A stretch of 64,000 nt of DNA. Source: Streptomyces davaonensis JCM 4913. Lineage in GTDB: Bacteria; Actinomycetota; Actinomycetes; Streptomycetales; Streptomycetaceae. Below are positions 8,616-17,086 of the stretch, in pieces. The notes under the pieces were generated by a model. That model saw only the letters and a program-made list of their open reading frames with translations, searched no databases and was not told the DNA's origin. The stretch is from assembly GCF_000349325.1 (NCBI RefSeq), contig NC_020504.1, positions 1,770,053 through 1,834,052 on the forward strand, in the 5' to 3' direction. The translations under genes and the position numbers were made by a program. Numbering within the stretch: position 1 is the first letter of the stretch; every line of letters begins with the position of its first letter.

Positions 8616-9332
8616 CGGACAAGGCCATTGCGCAGATCCGGGAGCTGATCCGCAGCGGGGCGCTGCCGCCGGGCTCGAAGCTCCCGCCGGAGCAGGAACT
8701 GGCCGCCCAGCTGGGCCTGTCCCGCAACCTCGCCCGGGAAGCGGTCAAGTCGCTGGCCGTCGCCCGGGTTCTGGAGGTCCGGCGGGGCGACGGCACGTAC
8801 GTGACCAGCCTGCAGCCGAGCCTCCTTCTGGAGGGGCTCGGTGGTGCGGTGGAGCTGCTGCAGGGCGACTCCGGCGCCCCTGCAGGACCTCATGGAGGTA
8901 CGACGGCTCCTGGAACCCGTCGCCACCGCACTGGCCGCCACCCGGATCTCCGACGACCAACTGGCGGAGATCGAGCGGCACCTGGACGCCATGCGCGAAG
9001 CGCGTGAGGACGTGGAGCGGCTCAACGCGCACGACGCGGCCTTTCACCGTGCCGTCGTCGAGGCCACCGGCAACGAAACCCTCCTCACCGTCCTGGAAGG
9101 GATCTCGGGCCGAACCCTGCGCGCCCGCATCTGGCGCGGCCTCGTCGACACCCGGGTCTCGGACCGAACCCTCGCCGAGCACGAGGCGATCTTCCGGGCG
9201 CTTTCCGTGCGCGACGCCGCCCTCAGCCAGGCCGCCGCGCTGCTGCACGTCAGTAACACGGAACAGTGGCTCAAAGAACACTTGCGTTCCGGAGAAGCTC
9301 TCCCTTGGGGCATGACAACCTCGGGCGGCTGA
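8606..9332 (+). pseudogene. FCD-domain GntR/FadR-type regulator, frameshifted
   Basis: From ATG 8606 (GGAG upstream) the frame encodes an intact winged-helix GntR domain ending GDGTYVTS. An FCD ligand-binding domain starts one frame later at LQDLMEVRRLLEPVA and runs to the stop at 9332. The junction is at or near the C-run 8877-8880, where removing one C fuses both parts into a 241-residue protein of normal FadR length. The FCD part keeps DAAFHRAVVEATGN and an EH pair typical of metal or sugar-acid sensors. It overlaps the AKR gene and probably regulated module A. It may be a true inactivating mutation or a sequencing error; if real, module A may have lost its local repressor. Confidence 0.8.
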
Positions 9333-9798
9333 CACCCTGGCTGCCCTCACTCGCTATGTCTGGGCTGCTCCGGCATCAGTGCATGGCGGTGCGTCGCCTG
9401 CGCGACCGGACCATCTCGGACCCCACTGGACAACTGCTGCCAGAGGTATTGACGCTTCGCTCTTCCCGCACTTAGCTACTGCCCGAGCTTACGAACGTCG
9501 TTCGATATATCGGACCACCTATCTGAGTGGACAGGCAGTTGGCTCCGGGATGGACACCCGGCGATACCGATCTCGCCGTTCTCCGAAGGCCGCTGGGCCC
9601 GAACTGGAGAGAAGCAAGGGCCGCAAGAGTCGCAGAGCGTCTCACCACGCACGCTCGAACTGCCCCATGGGAGCAACACCGTTACCCGGATCCGGCGGCC
9701 TCTCTCGTGTCCTGCGTCGGCCGGCCCTTACCGCCGGCACCGAGATCGAGTGTCCGCGACACCCCGATTTGACCTCTGCGAAACGACAGGAGACGTAC
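9333..9798. promoter_or_regulatory. Intergenic region with candidate promoter and palindrome upstream of GH43-AbfB
   Basis: No convincing gene is seen in these 466 bp. A possible -35 TTGACG (9449-9454) is followed 18 bp later by TAGCTA (9473-9478). A near-perfect palindrome GTTCGATATATCGGAC lies at 9500-9515 (7 of 8 paired positions). A similar half-site, GTTCGATAT, occurs on the minus strand near 23384-23393, between the FadR gene and the GH43-ricin gene, which hints at a shared regulator. AGGAG at 9788-9792 serves the GH43 gene. Confidence 0.4.
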
Positions 9799-11232
9799 AT
9801 GTCCGCCCTTCGGGTGAGGCTGGCTTTGATGCTGCTCACCACCTGCCTGCTGCTCACATCCCAGACCTCGCTCACACCGGACCGGGCGGCAGCCGCCGAA
9901 CCGGGCTACCTGATGGCGCACTTCACCGGGGAGGGAGCGGCCAATCAGCAGATCTACTTCTCGTACAGCGCCGACGGCCTCCGCTGGAATGACCTCAACG
10001 GCGGCGGCGCGACCCTGCGTTCGACGGTCGGCACGCGTGGGGTGCGCGACCCCGCACTGGTCCGCTCCCCGGACGGGAACAAGTACTGGATCATCGCGAC
10101 CGACCTGTGCATCGCCTGCGGACAGAACTGGGATGCCTCTATCAACAACGGCAGCCGCAGCCTCGTGGTGTGGGAGTCGACGGACCTGGTCACCTGGTCC
10201 GATCCGTGGCTGCTCAACGTCGCCGAGGCGATCCCTGACGGGCGCAACGCCTGGGCTCCGGAGGCGATCTGGAACCCCGAGACCAACGACTACGTCCTGT
10301 ACTGGGCCACGAACAAACCTCTCGACGGCAAGACGAAACACCGCATCTACTACGCCCGCACCAGCGACTTCCGCACCATCACCACCCCGCAGCTCTACAT
10401 CGATCGCCCCGGCAGCCAGGAAATCATCGACACCCAGATCGTCGAGCTGCCGGCCGGCGTCGGCAACTTCCGCTACATACGCGCCTCCGGTGACGGCCAG
10501 ATCACCCTTGAGGGCAGCAACTCGATCCTCGGGACGTGGACGGACCTCGGCAACCTCGCCGGCATCGGCCTGACCGGCGCCCAGGTCGAGGGGCCGATGT
10601 GGATGAAGTCCCGGGATCGCAATGAGTGGAGCCTGTACCTGGACCAGTACGCCGCCGGCCGCGGATACATGCCGGTCATGACGACCGACCCGCCCGCCTC
10701 CGGCACCTACCGGCTCCCGGCCTCGGGAAGCTACAACATGGGCGGCACGAAGAAGCGCCACGGTTCGATCCTGGCGTTGACGGCCGCCGAGGAGAGCCGT
10801 GTCCTCGCCCGCTGGCCCAACACCCAGGCCAAGCGGCTCCAGTCGTACAACTTCCAGGACCGGTACGTGCGGCACGCCGACTTCGACGTGCGTATCGACC
10901 CCGCGGTCAGCCCGGCCGAGGACGCTCGATTCCGGCCCCGGCCCGGCCTGGTGGGTACCGGCACGGTCTCCTTCGAGTCGGTGAACTTCCCCGGCTACTT
11001 CCTGCGCCACGCGAACTACGACTTCCAACTCGTACGCAACGACGGCACCACCCAATTCGCCGCAGACGCCACCTTCCGCCAAGTCCCCGGCCTCGCCGAC
11101 GCGTCCTGGTCGTCGTACCAGTCCTACAACCACCCCGACCTCTACATCCGCCATTACGCGTATCAGCTGCGCCTCGACCCGATCACCACCGCGACCGGCC
11201 GCAGCGACGCCACCTTCCGCACAACGAGCTGA
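9799..11232 (+). CDS. Secreted GH43-like glycosidase with AbfB (CBM42) domain, paralogue 1
   Basis: A 477-residue exported protein. A Sec-type signal peptide (MSALRVRLALMLLTTCLLL...) ends near AAAEPG. A five-bladed GH43-like propeller follows, with VRDPALVRSPDG, AWAPEAIWNPETNDYVLYW and VEGPMWMKSRDRNEW. Residues from about 337 form an AbfB arabinose-binding beta-trefoil with repeats such as YNFQDRYVRHADFDVRID and FPGYFLRHANYDFQL. It likely releases alpha-L-arabinofuranose or binds arabinosyl side chains; exact specificity cannot be assigned. ATG 9799 is set by AGGAG and the signal peptide. It closely resembles 17087-18514 on the opposite strand. Confidence 0.85.
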   Translation: MSALRVRLALMLLTTCLLLTSQTSLTPDRAAAAEPGYLMAHFTGEGAANQQIYFSYSADGLRWNDLNGGGATLRSTVGTRGVRDPALVRSPDGNKYWIIATDLCIACGQNWDASINNGSRSLVVWESTDLVTWSDPWLLNVAEAIPDGRNAWAPEAIWNPETNDYVLYWATNKPLDGKTKHRIYYARTSDFRTITTPQLYIDRPGSQEIIDTQIVELPAGVGNFRYIRASGDGQITLEGSNSILGTWTDLGNLAGIGLTGAQVEGPMWMKSRDRNEWSLYLDQYAAGRGYMPVMTTDPPASGTYRLPASGSYNMGGTKKRHGSILALTAAEESRVLARWPNTQAKRLQSYNFQDRYVRHADFDVRIDPAVSPAEDARFRPRPGLVGTGTVSFESVNFPGYFLRHANYDFQLVRNDGTTQFAADATFRQVPGLADASWSSYQSYNHPDLYIRHYAYQLRLDPITTATGRSDATFRTTS

Positions 11233-11247
11233 CCCGACACCACAGCC

Positions 11248-11525
11248 ATGGCTTCTCACTTGCCAGCGCTCTGGCCGCAGACCGGCGTCCAGTTCTGCGT
11301 GGTGCACATGGTCCGCAACTCGCTGCGGTTCGCCTCCCGCGGCCAAGGCCCGGTTCGCCGAGTTCCTGAAGGTCCCGCCCGGCGTCCGCAAGATCGTCTA
11401 CACCACGAACATGATCGAGTCACTGAACTCCCGCTTCCGGCAGACCGGGCGGCGACGTGGGCACTTCCCCACGGAGGACGCTGCCCTGAAAGTCCTCTAC
11501 CTTGCCATCCACATGTTCACCAAGC
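11248..11525 (+). pseudogene. IS256-family transposase C-terminal remnant
   Basis: One frame reads ALWPQTGVQFCVVHMVRNS, the IS256 transposase block usually written as xxFPxTxVQxCxVHxxRNS. After an internal deletion and frame change, a second frame reads VRKIVYTTNMIESLNSRFRQ and RGHFPTEDAALKVLYLA, the characteristic C-terminal IS256 signature. The N-terminus, the catalytic core and both ends are absent, so the element is dead. It lies between two oppositely oriented glycosidase genes and marks past rearrangement in the locus. Confidence 0.82.
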
Positions 11526-11805
11526 TCAGCGCGGAAGCGGCCGACCCGGACCAGGGCGTGTCTCGGTTTCCGTGTAGGTCGGCCACGAAACGCATCATCG
11601 CGAGGGCCTTCAGGACCGTGGTCAGCACTCCCGCCGTCGAGCCGAAGAGGTGCCGGCGACGGCAGCGATCTTCGCCAGAGGCGAGATCACCCCTCACGGA
11701 GCAGCGGCTGCGCGACCACCTGAATGCGGACCAGAACGGCTCGGCCGCCGGCTGCCGCCCCGAGCGGGCTCGTCACTGGCCGACAAGGGCCCACTCCTTG
11801 GTCTC
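11526..11805. other. Decayed sequence between the IS remnant and GH43-AbfB
   Basis: No intact gene is visible. On the minus strand, 11580-11697 can be read as a short basic peptide containing LTTVLKALAMMRFVADLHGN, which looks like a fragment of a longer protein, perhaps another transposase, but I cannot name the family. The segment separates two converging glycosidase genes. Confidence 0.3.
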
Positions 11806-13179
11806 TCAGTAGCCCAGGGAGAACGTGGCGTCGGCCCGGCCCACCGCGGTGGTGATCGGGTCGATGCGCAGCGCGTAGTCGTAGTGCCGGATGTAGCGGT
11901 CGGGGTGGCTGTGGGAGCGGAACGACGTCCAGGACGCGTCAGCGAGCCCGGCGGTCCGGTGGAAGGTGGCGTCCTGGGCGAAGCGCGTGGTGCCGTCGTT
12001 CACGTCGAGACGCAGCTGGTAGTACGAGTGCCGCAAGTAGCGGGTCGGGAAGTTGACGGACTGGAAGGAGACGCCCGAGGCGTCCGCGAGGCCCGGCGCC
12101 AGCTTCCACTGCGAGTCGGTGTACGGATCGAAGGGGTACGGGTCGATGCGGCCGAGGTAGTCGGCGTGCCGCCAGAACCTGTCGGGGAAGTTGTAGGACT
12201 TCAGCCGGTTCCAGGCGGGCTTGCCCCACTGGGCGACCATGCCGTCGTACACGGCTTGCGAGATCGGCTGGATGCCCGCGTGCTTGGAGTTCAGCGGCTG
12301 GGTGTACACGCGCCGGTCGGTGGCGGTCCAGGTGCCGGTGGACAGGTCGTCGGTCTGCCACGCGTAGAAGATCGCGTTGGCGTCGCCCCACAGGAACCAG
12401 GTGCCGTCGGCCTGGGCGAGGATCGGTGCCTCGATGCCTCCCTGCGGCGCCAGTCCCGAGGTGAAGACGGTGAAACTGCCGGGTTCGAGGGAGGCGGACC
12501 TGGCCCCGACGAGGCTGTTGCGGGCCTTGAAGTAGAGGTAGTTGACGCCGCCCACGTTCATGGCCAGGGAGCCGTCGATCACGTCATAGCCCGGATCGAA
12601 GAAGACTTGGGGCGATGTCACAGTCCTGAAATCCGTGGTGTAGTTCACCATGATCACGTTGTGGCCGCTGCTGTTGACCGCGGAGTAGATCACGGCGTAC
12701 TGGCCGCGGGAAGCGTCCCAGAACGCTTCGGGCGCCCAGCTGTGCGTATCCATCTCGTGCAGCTTCAGCAGGCGGTAGTTGTCGAAGGAGCGCAGGTCGG
12801 CGGAGTCCCATACGTGGATGACCTGACTCTTCTTCGTCCAGTCGGTGCCCTTCAGGTCTGTCGCGAGGACGACGAAGGTGCCGTCCTGCTTGCGCAGGAT
12901 GAAGGGGTCGCGCAGCCCGCCGTCACCGCCGGTGGGGGTGACGACGGGCTGGTTCTGGTTGAGCGGCATCCACTGCAGCGCGTCGGTGCTGACTGCCAGG
13001 TGCAGGCCGTAACTCGTACCGAGGCCTCGCCGCGACTCGGTGAAATACGCCATGACGTACGGGGAGCCCGCAGCGGCCCTCGCCGACCGACCGGCGGTCA
13101 GCACACCGGTCATGGCCAGGGGCACGGTTGCCGCCATGCCGAGGAACAGCCGACGCGAGGGAAGGTTGGGTGTGCTCAT
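11806..13179 (-). CDS. Secreted GH43-like glycosidase with AbfB domain (Tat substrate)
   Basis: A 457-residue protein with a twin-arginine signal (PSRRLFLGMAATVPLAM, cleavage near ARAAAG). The propeller part contains LRDPFILRKQDGTFVVLATD, HSWAPEAFWDASRGQYAVIY and IEAPILAQADGTWFLW, so acidic residues suitable for GH43-type catalysis are present. The C-terminal 150 residues are an AbfB domain with RFWRHADYLGRIDP, FPTRYLRHSYYQLRLD and HPDRYIRHYDYALRID. GGAG lies 8 bp upstream of the ATG. It is the last gene of a minus-strand glycosidase series and likely removes or binds arabinofuranosyl residues. It belongs to a different subgroup from the 9799 and 17087 proteins. Confidence 0.84.
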   Translation of the reverse strand: MSTPNLPSRRLFLGMAATVPLAMTGVLTAGRSARAAAGSPYVMAYFTESRRGLGTSYGLHLAVSTDALQWMPLNQNQPVVTPTGGDGGLRDPFILRKQDGTFVVLATDLKGTDWTKKSQVIHVWDSADLRSFDNYRLLKLHEMDTHSWAPEAFWDASRGQYAVIYSAVNSSGHNVIMVNYTTDFRTVTSPQVFFDPGYDVIDGSLAMNVGGVNYLYFKARNSLVGARSASLEPGSFTVFTSGLAPQGGIEAPILAQADGTWFLWGDANAIFYAWQTDDLSTGTWTATDRRVYTQPLNSKHAGIQPISQAVYDGMVAQWGKPAWNRLKSYNFPDRFWRHADYLGRIDPYPFDPYTDSQWKLAPGLADASGVSFQSVNFPTRYLRHSYYQLRLDVNDGTTRFAQDATFHRTAGLADASWTSFRSHSHPDRYIRHYDYALRIDPITTAVGRADATFSLGY

Positions 13180-13231
13180 CTCATGTCTCCAAACCGAGGG
13201 AAAGGGTCGGGCACGAACCGGGTGGCGCAGG

Positions 13232-15295
13232 TCAGGTGACTGAGCTGAACGTCCATAGCAGGTTGGTGCTCTGCTGCCACGTCCACTGTTTGGTCACGGA
13301 CCCTGAGGCGACTCTTCCGCCGCCGTCGAGGACCAGTCCCGTACTGCGGTTGGCGATCGAGTACCGGCCCCGGCCGCGGTCGGAGATCCGCCACTGTTGG
13401 GTATCGCTGCCGTCCCAGGCCTTCTGGCGGGCAGGCTCACCGTTGGCGGTGGAACCCCAGCCGTCGGCGACCATGCCGTTGGTGCGGTTGACGAGCTTGT
13501 AGTAGCCGTTGCCGAGTTCGATCGCCTGCCACTGGAGATTGAAGCTGGAGCCCGGCTGCCACTGCTTCAGGTTCGAACCGCCAGCGACATCGCCGCCGCA
13601 GTCCAGCACCAAGCGGCTGGTGACATTGGTCAGGCTGAAGTACCTGTCGGGCCTGAACAGCACTTTCAGTGATCTGATCGCGTCGTTGTTGCCACTCGCC
13701 ACGAGGTCGGGAGCGTTCGAGGTGAACGTCCACGCGGTGCCGGTGAAGTCGTCGCCGGAGTAGCCCGTCACCTGGTAGCCGTCGGGTACCACGACGGACG
13801 AGGCCATGGCGGGCGCCAGGCCGGCGGACGTCAGCTCGGCGGACGTGTAGCTGCCCAGCGGCAGAATGGCGCTGGCGCCTTGGTAGTTGACGTTCTCGAA
13901 CACCGACGCCGACGCGGAGACCCCGATGGGCATGCCCTGGACCTCCACGCACACCACGGAGACTTCGGCGTTCGGCGCAGTGGCCGGAACGGTGACATCG
14001 ATGGCGCCGCCGCTGGTCGTGTACGAGAGCGAGATCGAGGGATTGTTCAGCAGATAGACGCGCCCGATCGTGTTGTCGAGCGCCGGGATCCGCAGCCGGC
14101 CGTTCGTGGGCCAGGTGAAGACATGGGCGAAGAGTTTGCCGCTCTTCTTGGTGACCCTCCCCCACCCAGGTTCGAACGCGAGCGGGCTGCCGCTGGTCCC
14201 GTGAATGCTGTCGCTGTACGTCGACATCCACGAAGCCAGACCGTTCAGTACGGTCTCCGTTCCGGCAGTGACCAGGCCCTCGCCCGTGGGACCGATGTTC
14301 AACAGGTAGTTGCCGTCCCGGGAGACGACCGTGACGAGTTCCCTGACGAGGTCCTTCACGGAGCGGTAGCGGGTCTCGTAGCCCGCGTTGTAGCCCCAGG
14401 AGCCGTTCATGGTGGCGCACTTCTCCCACTGCCGGTCCATCGGCGTGGCGGGCACCCCGAACTCCGCGACCGCGTAGTCGCCGAGCCCGAGGTCACGCTT
14501 GACCCGTTCGTTGACGATGAGGCCGGGCTTACGGGCGATCAGCCAGTTGTAGAGGTCGACGCCGTCCGCCTTCAGCCACCAGTCCGCCAGGGTGGGTTCG
14601 GCGGGCTCGCCGGACCAGTCGCCGTCGAACCACAGCAGAGCCGGGTCGTAGCGGTCGAGCAGTTCCTGGAGCTGCGCCTTCATGTCGGCGATGTAGGCGG
14701 TGCGGGCGGCCTGCGAGGACATCGTGGTGAGACCGCCCTGGTGACGGTCGGTCTGCGACGGATGGTTCCAGTCGAGGATCGAGTAGTACAGGCAGAACTT
14801 GATCCCGCGGCTCTCGCACTCCGTCTTGAGGCCGCCGAGCACATCGGTCGGAAAGCCGCTGTAGTCGTGCAGGTTGTACCGCTTGGTGCCCGTGGTGTCG
14901 GTGAAGCTCGGCACGTCGGAGTCCCACATGGCGTAGCCCTCGTGGTGCTTGGCGGTGATCACGAGGTACTTCATGCCGGCGTTCTTGGCCAGTTCCGCGA
15001 TGGCTGCCGGGTTGAACCCGCTCGGGTTGAAGTTCTGGCTGACCTGCGTCTGATAGTTCGCCTTGCTCCACCGCTCTTGGCTCATCACCCACTCGCCGCG
15101 GCTGAGGTAGGAGTAGGACCCGAAGTGGATGAACATCCCGAACCGGGCCTCGTACCACCAGTTCATCTTCGAGGGGATGGTGTACGCCTCGGCGGGGGAA
15201 GGCCACAGGGCCTGCGGCAGGCCGCAGGCTGCCGCTCCTCCGGCGAGGGCCACGGCCTTCATCATGGTGCGTCTGCTGGGCGAGGTGGAGGACAT
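13232..15295 (-). CDS. Secreted GH29 alpha-L-fucosidase with crystallin-like and ricin-type domains
   Basis: A 687-residue enzyme expected to release terminal alpha-L-fucose outside the cell. The order is: Tat signal (SPSRRTMMKAVALAGG), GH29 catalytic domain (RFGMFIHFG, HHEGYAMWDS, nucleophile D224 in LLWFDGDW), a beta-sandwich stretch, a beta-gamma-crystallin-like module (SVFENVNYQGAS to GNNDAIRSLKV, about residues 478-560), and a C-terminal ricin-B/CBM13-like region with several QW motifs. ATG 15295 is chosen because AAGGAG lies 8 bp upstream and the twin-arginine signal starts there; an in-frame extension to 15373 lacks both. It provides the substrate for the L-fucose pathway of modules A and B. 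Confidence 0.92.
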   Translation of the reverse strand: MSSTSPSRRTMMKAVALAGGAAACGLPQALWPSPAEAYTIPSKMNWWYEARFGMFIHFGSYSYLSRGEWVMSQERWSKANYQTQVSQNFNPSGFNPAAIAELAKNAGMKYLVITAKHHEGYAMWDSDVPSFTDTTGTKRYNLHDYSGFPTDVLGGLKTECESRGIKFCLYYSILDWNHPSQTDRHQGGLTTMSSQAARTAYIADMKAQLQELLDRYDPALLWFDGDWSGEPAEPTLADWWLKADGVDLYNWLIARKPGLIVNERVKRDLGLGDYAVAEFGVPATPMDRQWEKCATMNGSWGYNAGYETRYRSVKDLVRELVTVVSRDGNYLLNIGPTGEGLVTAGTETVLNGLASWMSTYSDSIHGTSGSPLAFEPGWGRVTKKSGKLFAHVFTWPTNGRLRIPALDNTIGRVYLLNNPSISLSYTTSGGAIDVTVPATAPNAEVSVVCVEVQGMPIGVSASASVFENVNYQGASAILPLGSYTSAELTSAGLAPAMASSVVVPDGYQVTGYSGDDFTGTAWTFTSNAPDLVASGNNDAIRSLKVLFRPDRYFSLTNVTSRLVLDCGGDVAGGSNLKQWQPGSSFNLQWQAIELGNGYYKLVNRTNGMVADGWGSTANGEPARQKAWDGSDTQQWRISDRGRGRYSIANRSTGLVLDGGGRVASGSVTKQWTWQQSTNLLWTFSSVT

Positions 15296-15385
15296 GGTGC
15301 GGCTCCTTGGGTCGAGAGGGCGCAGGGTGTGCCGGGAGCTGTACGACGCCAGGAGGCGAGGAGAGTCGGACAAATGGCGTCACGG

Positions 15386-15420
15386 ACCTGCGGGCGGCCC
15401 GGGCCGGGCCGCCCGCAGGT
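15386..15420 (-). terminator. Strong hairpin downstream of GH54-AbfB
   Basis: A perfect 15-bp stem (ACCTGCGGGCGGCCC and its complement) surrounds a 5-base loop in the gap between the GH54 stop at 15431 and the fucosidase start at 15295. It lacks a U-tract, as is common in high-GC actinobacteria. It should end transcripts arriving from the GH54 gene and make the fucosidase a separate transcription unit or a partial read-through product. Confidence 0.75.
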
Positions 15421-15430
15421 GCGGTCCTCG

Positions 15431-16999
15431 TCAGCTCAAGGGAGCCGCGGTGAGCCAGCTGGTGTCCTGGGCCCAGGCGGTCGTGGAGTCCCAGGCGTTG
15501 GAGCCGCCGTTGGAGGCGATGTAGGCCGCGTAGTTGTAGTGGCGGACGTATTTCGTCGGGTAGTTCACGGACTTGAAGGAGGTGCCGGTCCCGCTGTTGC
15601 CGGCCGTGGGACAGAAGGTCGCGTCCTGCGTGAACGCGCCACCGCCGTTGTCGGTGTTCACGGAGAGCCGGAAGTTGTAATGGCGCAGGAACTGGCCGGG
15701 GCGGCCGGCGGACTCGAAGGACAGGCATGAGGTGTTGGCCAGACCGGCCCGGACGATCCACGTGGCATCGGCTTTGTCGGCCGACGGGCTGGAGGAGTTG
15801 ACGACGGAGATGCCGACCGTGCTGTCGGCGGCGTTGCGGCGCAGGTAGTGCGAGGTGCAGCAGGGAGCGGTGGTGGCCTTCAGGGAGACGCGCGCGCCTG
15901 GGGTGAGCGCGCCGGTGCCGGTCGTGGCGTTGCTGTAGCCGGCGGCGGTGATGTTCGCCTGTACGGCGCTCTCGGTGGCATCGGAGGGATAGCCCGCGGT
16001 CATGACTCCTTCGTAGAAGGTGCCGGCGCTGCTGTTGCTGTTGTCGCCGCCGATACCGAGGATGATCGCGCCTTGCTTCTTCATCGGGTTGTAGCCCGCG
16101 ACGTTGGGGCGAGGGCCGCTGTAGTACGTGGACAGCCCGCCCGACTGGGCGTTGCCGCCTCGGGTGGCCCACTGGTTCGGGCCGCCCTTGAGCATCGCGG
16201 TCACGAACCGGTGGTTCACGGACGGGGTGTTGGGGTTGTAGCCGCGGTTCACGCCGGAGAACAGGCCGTTCTCCAGGTCGGCCATGACCCAGGGGCCGCT
16301 GCCGGTGCCGTAGCCCCAGTACTTGCTGTCGCCGAAGTAGATGGCCTCCATGGTGCCGTTGCCGTCGTTGTTGCCACTCGTCTCGGCGTTGCCGTAGTCG
16401 AAGCAGCAGCCGGCGTTGTAGTGCGTGCCGTCGAAGATCGCGTACATACCCTCGGGCTGGTCGCCGGTGGCGATGCCGTTGGTGTTGTTGTTGCGGTAGC
16501 CGGTGCCGGGGGCCACATACACGCCGTACGCCTTGTGGCCCGCGACCGTGATCGGCGCCTCGAAGGCGTTGGCCAGGTTGTCGCTGCCGCCCGGGCCCGG
16601 ACCGGGGAACTGGCCCTTGGGCGCCCGGGCGAGCTTGTTTCCCTTGCCGGACTGGTCGTAGATGACGCTGATGAGGCAGCTGGTGTTCGCGCAGAAGGAG
16701 TCCTGCGCGGCCGCGTCCGCGTATCCGCCCGCGCTGAGCAGGCCGATGTCCTTGGTTGCGCTGTCGGAGGCGCGGATCACCTGGTACAGCGGACCGCTGT
16801 ACGTCCCGTACAGGGCACGGGTGGTGCTGTGCGCGGCGACACAGGGGGTACCGCCCGCCGCATAGATGTCGCACGGGCCCTGGGTGGCGGCATGCGAGGG
16901 ACTCGCCGTGGCGGTGAGCAGCCCGCCGATGAACGCGCCTGCGGCGACCGCCGCGAGGAAGGCGCGTAACGCACGACGGATCAGTGGCGGCTCGGCCAT
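15431..16999 (-). CDS. Secreted GH54 alpha-L-arabinofuranosidase with CBM42 (AbfB)
   Basis: A 522-residue exported protein matching the fungal AbfB architecture. The signal peptide runs to about residue 37 (ending SHAATQ), followed by the GH54 catalytic domain beginning GPCDIYAAGGTPCVAAHSTT, then an AbfB beta-trefoil from about residue 370. The nucleophile is E218 in GTMEAIYFGD and the acid/base is D319 in LGIGGDNS, equivalent to the two catalytic residues known in fungal GH54. Paired cysteines (C43-C53, C103-C108, C198-C199) are kept, including the vicinal pair. AAGGAG precedes the ATG. GH54 is mostly fungal with a scatter of actinobacterial members. Confidence 0.92.
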   Translation of the reverse strand: MAEPPLIRRALRAFLAAVAAGAFIGGLLTATASPSHAATQGPCDIYAAGGTPCVAAHSTTRALYGTYSGPLYQVIRASDSATKDIGLLSAGGYADAAAQDSFCANTSCLISVIYDQSGKGNKLARAPKGQFPGPGPGGSDNLANAFEAPITVAGHKAYGVYVAPGTGYRNNNTNGIATGDQPEGMYAIFDGTHYNAGCCFDYGNAETSGNNDGNGTMEAIYFGDSKYWGYGTGSGPWVMADLENGLFSGVNRGYNPNTPSVNHRFVTAMLKGGPNQWATRGGNAQSGGLSTYYSGPRPNVAGYNPMKKQGAIILGIGGDNSNSSAGTFYEGVMTAGYPSDATESAVQANITAAGYSNATTGTGALTPGARVSLKATTAPCCTSHYLRRNAADSTVGISVVNSSSPSADKADATWIVRAGLANTSCLSFESAGRPGQFLRHYNFRLSVNTDNGGGAFTQDATFCPTAGNSGTGTSFKSVNYPTKYVRHYNYAAYIASNGGSNAWDSTTAWAQDTSWLTAAPLS

Positions 17000-17086
17000 G
17001 AAGAACTCCTTCTTCGGTGGTGGGGGGTGAACTGGACAGCCGGGGCAGGGGTTGAGCGGTCCTCCCCTGCCGCCGACGTCAGCGGG

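Noticed and set aside
9379..9798. N-terminal extension of the first GH43-AbfB frame
   Set aside because: It would bury the signal peptide that starts at 9799; the intergenic part lacks family similarity and holds promoter-like sequence.
11650..13239. Plus-strand frame of about 530 codons opposite GH43-AbfB
   Set aside because: Antisense shadow; composition dominated by Gly, Val, Arg and Asp with no recognisable domain, while the minus strand has signal peptide, GH43 and AbfB motifs.
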